Assembly (NCBI GenBank): GCA_030601645.1
Contig: JAUWBQ010000016.1
Location: forward strand, 1-16,510
DNA length: 16,510 nucleotides
Origin: Candidatus Bathyarchaeota archaeon
GTDB lineage: Archaea; Thermoproteota; Bathyarchaeia; TCS64
Direction: 5' to 3'
Of the stretch, positions 13,460-16,510 are shown piece after piece. A program made the position numbers and the translations under genes. The notes below the pieces were generated by a model that had not been told where the DNA came from, did not search any database, and saw only the letters and a list, made by a program, of their open reading frames with translations. How positions within the stretch are numbered: position 1 is the stretch's first letter; each line of letters starts with the position of its first letter.

Positions 13460-15214
13460 TCAGCCGGGAACCGGGGGGAATCTACGATCGACGTACGCCT
13501 TCAACATGTTTCTCAATACTTTCTCATCCAGCAGACCGTTCGCCGTGGGGGACTCGAAGAGCCTCGCCGGAATCTTTACCTCGTCGAAGTCGAAGCCCTC
13601 CCTGAACTTGAACTCGAAGGCCCTGTCGAGGATCTTCCTCCCCATCTCATCCAGCTCCTCCTCGGTTCTCTCGATGCCGATGGCCCTGAGGCCCTCTAGG
13701 ACCCTCCTCTTGGTGTATATTGATCTGGCGAAGAGGCAGACACCGAGGCTGGTGAGGACGTTGCGCCACTCGTGCTCGTCAATGAGATAGGTGACGATCT
13801 TTTCCTGGTCGACCTCCCGGTGAAGCTCCTTCTGGTCTATCGAGTACCCTGCGTTGTTGTTGTGGGAGTGTCGGCTTCCAACGATGGTTCCGACAACCGA
13901 TGCATAGCCTGTGTGGTATCCCGCTAGGCCGTTGCCGTTCAGCGTCATGGAGTATTCCCCGCCGCCGTAGACGCTGGCAGCCGGCTCCACCCCTTTGGCC
14001 AGGGTGCTGTAGAACTCGTTTGACTTGTTGCAGATCCTGTCCATCATCTCAAGATAGATATCGATGTCTCCCCAAGTGGGGGTCAACCCCCCCGTCTGGC
14101 CTGAGCCAATGGCTCCCTTCTCGAAGGCCTCAGTGGCCCACCCCAATGCGTTCCCCATGAGCATCGTGTCCACTCCGAGGTGGTTAGCCCTGAAAATCAG
14201 CTGTAGGGCTCCCTCTGCAGTCTCGATCCCCAAGTTGCTTCCCAAGGCGTACACGGACTCGTAGTTGTAGTAAGTGTCCCGGGGGGCGTACTCGTACCCA
14301 GTGGCGAACGGGAACCTGAGCTTCGCCACGTGCATGCACCCGATCGGGCACATGGGACAGGAGACCTTCCTCTCGAGCCATCTCTCCCCCAGGTTCTCGC
14401 CGCAGATCTCTTCGGCAAACTTGAACTGCCCTTGACGGAAGTTCCTCGTGGGGAGAGCCTTCAGCTCGTTGAGGGGCAGCACGTTCGCCGGGGTGCCAGT
14501 GAAATGGTACTTGGCCATCATGTCGGTCTGGATCTCAGCTTCGAAGATCTCGTCGAAGACATCAACATACCTCTCTGGGTCTGGCAGCCTTATCTGCCCG
14601 TCTCCGACGACTGAGATGGCCTTCACGCCCTTCGCCCCCATGACGGCCCCCAACCCGAGCCTGCCGAAGTAGTTGTACCTGTCGACGTTTACACAGGAAT
14701 AGGACACGAGGCTCTCACCCGCCTGTCCGATGCTCATTATGCTTTGAATTCTAGCCGCTTTCTCGCACCCCCTGATCCTTCTCTCAACTTCTAGGGAGGA
14801 GACTCCTTTCAGGGGGGAGGCATCTCCGAAGATAACCTCATCTCCCGTGATTTCTATGAAGGACAGGTTGGATGCGCCTTTTTCTATCACTACTGCACCG
14901 TATCCTGCAAGTCTCAATGAGGTTGCTAACCTTCCTCCGGCGTGGGATTCGCCCAGGTCGTTCGTCAAGGGGGACTTGAAGGCTGCGACTGTCTTACCAG
15001 CGCTTGGGTAGATACCTCCGAAAGCCCCCGTTACTAGGATTATAGGGTTCTCGTGTGACAGTGGATCAGTCTTTGGTGGGCAGTTTATATGGATGAGCTC
15101 TGTGGCGACCCCGCTACCGCCCAGATACCTCTTGAAAAGTTCAGGCTCCCTTTCCACCCTATACTCTCTTTCCTCTAAGTCTAAATACAATATGGCGTCT
15201 GTTACAGCGCTCAT
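13460..15214 (-). CDS. aor: Tungsten-type aldehyde:ferredoxin oxidoreductase family, catalytic subunit
   Basis: 584 residues from the ATG at 15214, chosen because GGAGG (15226-15222) lies seven bases upstream and the first residues AILYLDLEEREY match family N-termini (I-L-x-V-D-L). The family oxidises aldehydes to acids, or reduces acids, with a tungstopterin and one 4Fe-4S cluster, passing electrons to ferredoxin. Diagnostic segments are GAFGGIYPSAGKTVAAFKSP and NDLGESHAGGRLATSLRLAGY (pterin binding, nearly contiguous), GLGAVMGAKGVKAI, and the cluster ligands C-x2-C-x3-C in SCPMCPIGCMH with the fourth Cys in SLGVCLF. Length is close to the usual ~600. The start overlaps the ferredoxin stop by one base. 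The substrate cannot be predicted. It ends in UGA and is followed 59 bases later by the exported UGA-containing protein. Confidence 0.95.
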   Translation of the reverse strand: MSAVTDAILYLDLEEREYRVEREPELFKRYLGGSGVATELIHINCPPKTDPLSHENPIILVTGAFGGIYPSAGKTVAAFKSPLTNDLGESHAGGRLATSLRLAGYGAVVIEKGASNLSFIEITGDEVIFGDASPLKGVSSLEVERRIRGCEKAARIQSIMSIGQAGESLVSYSCVNVDRYNYFGRLGLGAVMGAKGVKAISVVGDGQIRLPDPERYVDVFDEIFEAEIQTDMMAKYHFTGTPANVLPLNELKALPTRNFRQGQFKFAEEICGENLGERWLERKVSCPMCPIGCMHVAKLRFPFATGYEYAPRDTYYNYESVYALGSNLGIETAEGALQLIFRANHLGVDTMLMGNALGWATEAFEKGAIGSGQTGGLTPTWGDIDIYLEMMDRICNKSNEFYSTLAKGVEPAASVYGGGEYSMTLNGNGLAGYHTGYASVVGTIVGSRHSHNNNAGYSIDQKELHREVDQEKIVTYLIDEHEWRNVLTSLGVCLFARSIYTKRRVLEGLRAIGIERTEEELDEMGRKILDRAFEFKFREGFDFDEVKIPARLFESPTANGLLDEKVLRNMLKAYVDRRFPPVPG

Positions 15215-15633
15215 CAGTCGACCTCCTCGAAGACTATCACCTCGTGGGGGCAGACGTCTGCGCATTTTCCACACTGTGTGCAGAGCATTGGCCTCCCCTC
15301 CTCAGGATCGATAGAAAGAGCCCCAGTGATGCAGGCGGGTACGCATTCGAAGGTCTCGCATACGTCGCATTCAGTTGGTTTGGCTAGAACCACCTTGCCG
15401 TCTGTATCCAGTTCGAGGGCTCCTTCCTCACAAGCCGAAATACAAGGGGGATCCTCACAACTAGTGCAAAAATTTACTATAAATGGCGTTTCGGGGCTGC
15501 AGGGTTTGAGTGACACAGCCGAACGAGTGGCAGATATCACTTTGAACAGCTCAAGGGAGCAGGCGAACACACAATTATAGCAGCCTATGCACCTCTCCTG
15601 ATTCTTAAGGATGATTTTAGCGGAGGATGCCAT
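15214..15633 (-). CDS. Four-cluster 4Fe-4S ferredoxin-type electron-transfer subunit of AOR
   Basis: 139 residues with 16 motif cysteines arranged as four 4Fe-4S sets: CIGCYNCVFAC, CTSCEDPPCISAC, CDVCETFECVPAC and CTQCGKCADVCP. The layout follows the DmsB/AorA-type electron-transfer subunits, in which x4 insertions occur in the second and third motifs. It should accept electrons from the AOR encoded immediately downstream (one-base overlap) and pass them to soluble ferredoxin, NAD-linked partners or the NapH-like membrane protein of the same operon. The start ATG 15633 follows a TATA box by about 35 bases. The gene ends with two consecutive in-frame UGA codons (TGATGA), the second overlapping the AOR start. 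Confidence 0.93.
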   Translation of the reverse strand: MASSAKIILKNQERCIGCYNCVFACSLELFKVISATRSAVSLKPCSPETPFIVNFCTSCEDPPCISACEEGALELDTDGKVVLAKPTECDVCETFECVPACITGALSIDPEEGRPMLCTQCGKCADVCPHEVIVFEEVD

Positions 15634-15662
15634 AAGGTTCTCACTAGCCCTTAGGTGACTTC

Positions 15663-15692
15663 TAATATATATTAACTAAAACTGATTTAGTT
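15663..15692 (-). promoter_or_regulatory. Promoter of the AOR operon with adjacent inverted repeat
   Basis: On the minus strand a TATA-like run TTAATATATATTAG (15673-15660) lies about 33 bases before the ATG at 15633. Immediately upstream is a seven-pair inverted repeat, AACTAAA-ACTGA-TTTAGTT (15674-15692 in plus-strand order), overlapping the expected BRE position. This is a candidate regulator-binding site for the ferredoxin-AOR-NapH operon. Confidence 0.5.
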
Positions 15693-15770
15693 GAAAGTGC
15701 GCAACGGTATGGGTGATAAGCGTCGCAATGGCCAACGTTGTGCGTCTCTTTGGGGGTTTCGATGTTAAGT

Positions 15771-15801
15771 GGGCCAATGTTATCCTCGCGCACACTGGCC
15801 C
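15771..15801 (-). terminator. Hairpin after the amidase gene, possible terminator
   Basis: On the minus strand GGGCCAGTGT pairs with ACATTGGCCC (ten pairs, one G-T) around an 11-base loop, 20 bases after the amidase stop. No clear T-run follows, so the terminator role is tentative. Nothing else was recognised in the 15634-15820 gap besides the AOR promoter. Confidence 0.35.
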
Positions 15802-15820
15802 GCGCATGAAGAAGTGAGCC

Positions 15821-16510
15821 TCAGTATCCCTCTGGAGGTTCGAATCCTCCTACAACCTCCGCCATCCTCGCGGCGATGTCGATGGGAGTCGCGTCCTCCA
15901 AGTAAGGCCCCACTATCTGGATTCCAATGGGCAGGCCATCAGTTGTCTTGCCGATGGGGGCAACGGTGGCCGGAAGCCCCGTCAGGGTGGCGAAGGAGAT
16001 CCAGAACATGAGGTCCTCATAGCGCCTCGGGCCCTCAGGAGTCTGCAGCACCCGCTCCCAGAAGTGCTGGCTGTGATCGTGGGGGAAGGCTGGAAGGAAG
16101 GACACGGGCATCAGGAAAGCATCTCTCGACTCGAAATACCTTCGCCAGGCCTCCCGGGCCTCCATCCTCTCCTTCAAGGCCTTGTGGAAACGCTTGTGGG
16201 GGGCCGTCAGAGCCAGATCCCGGATGGCCTCGTAGCTTCCGTCCTGATCCAAAGCCCTGCTCCGGGTCTCCTCGTAGTTCTCATCCTTCAGGAGGGGGGC
16301 GTACAGAGAGCCGAACAGGAAACGAAAAGTGGTGTAGTGCTCCACGGGATCCACCCCCTCGGGCCACCCCTCCACCAGATCCACCCCTTCATCCTTCAGG
16401 GAATCTAAGGCTGCGACCATCACCTCTCTCACAACGGAAGATATTGGGCACACCGGGTGATCTAGGACGTACCCAAGACGATAGTCGGAGAGGCTCGCCC
16501 CCCGCTCAGG
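15821..16510 (-). CDS. Amidase (amidase-signature family), C-terminal part
   Basis: The 229 residues present are the C-terminal portion; the gene begins beyond the right edge and the frame is open to base 16510. The final third reads FATLTGLPATVAPIGKTTDGLPIGIQIVGP and then AARMAEVVGGFEPPEGY, matching the conserved C-terminus of amidase-signature enzymes (GLPA...P-x-G...GLPIG-x-Q-[IV]-VGP). These hydrolyse amides by a Ser-Ser-Lys triad, which lies in the missing N-terminal half. The middle part, with DAFLMPVSFLPAFPHDHS, is where the family carries substrate-pocket residues. It could act on small amides or on peptide or nucleobase-derived amides; this cannot be told. A decayed paralogue lies at 1046-1210. 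It ends in UGA. Confidence 0.88.
   Translation of the reverse strand, partial: PERGASLSDYRLGYVLDHPVCPISSVVREVMVAALDSLKDEGVDLVEGWPEGVDPVEHYTTFRFLFGSLYAPLLKDENYEETRSRALDQDGSYEAIRDLALTAPHKRFHKALKERMEAREAWRRYFESRDAFLMPVSFLPAFPHDHSQHFWERVLQTPEGPRRYEDLMFWISFATLTGLPATVAPIGKTTDGLPIGIQIVGPYLEDATPIDIAARMAEVVGGFEPPEGY

Noticed and set aside
15729..15818. 29-codon plus-strand frame starting MANVVRLFGGFDVKW.
   Set aside because: No promoter or ribosome binding site, no recognisable feature, and it overlaps the hairpin downstream of the amidase.
15834..15850. GGAGGTTCGAATCCTCC looks like a second T arm or an att site.
   Set aside because: It is the coding sequence of the intact amidase C-terminus on the minus strand; no tRNA can be folded around it.
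1..16510. CRISPR array, prophage or toxin-antitoxin module.
   Set aside because: No regularly spaced repeats, Cas, phage or toxin-like genes were seen on either strand.

Overview
The window is archaeal DNA from an organism that encodes selenocysteine (Sec). The archaeal signs are TATA boxes about 25-35 bases upstream of near-leaderless starts, an archaeosortase-type C-terminal tail, the archaeal/eukaryotic two-step Sec pathway (PSTK plus SepSecS instead of bacterial SelA), and a tRNA gene with a bulge-helix-bulge (BHB) intron. The lineage cannot be fixed from the sequence. An Asgard archaeon, a bathyarchaeial lineage or another uncultured Sec-decoding group would all fit. It does not read like a Methanococcus genome: base composition is fairly GC-rich, the genes include an aldehyde:ferredoxin oxidoreductase, and no methanogenesis gene is present.

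Layout. 1-933: start of an MFS transporter (minus strand, runs off the left edge). 1046-1210: decayed copy of the amidase found at the right end. 1397-2482: membrane-anchored coiled-coil transglutaminase-like protein. 2492-2602 (minus): tRNA-Sec with anticodon UCA and an 18-base intron in the T loop. 2796-3082: IS remnant. 3159-6074: large exported surface protein interrupted by one in-frame UGA. 6223-7260 (minus): selD, itself with an in-frame UGA at the catalytic position. 7298-9523: fused PSTK-SelB protein. 9507-10835: SepSecS. 10873-11220 (minus): small protein resembling the ferredoxin:thioredoxin reductase catalytic chain. 11305-15633 (minus): probable operon reading four-cluster ferredoxin, aldehyde:ferredoxin oxidoreductase (AOR), exported anchored protein with an in-frame UGA directly after a Cys, 40-residue membrane peptide, NapH-like membrane polyferredoxin. 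15821-16510: C-terminal part of an amidase.

How the parts fit. tRNA-Sec, SelD, PSTK-SelB and SepSecS form an almost complete Sec synthesis and decoding set; only SerRS is missing and would be a housekeeping gene elsewhere. Three reading frames in the same window continue through UGA. One is the known Sec site of SelD. The other two are signal-peptide-bearing surface proteins with Ig-like domains, each with Cys close to the UGA (C-x3-U and C-U). The most interesting hypothesis is that this archaeon makes extracytoplasmic selenoproteins, one of them tied to a membrane/AOR electron-transfer operon. SECIS elements could not be assigned with confidence; two candidate 3'-UTR hairpins are listed.
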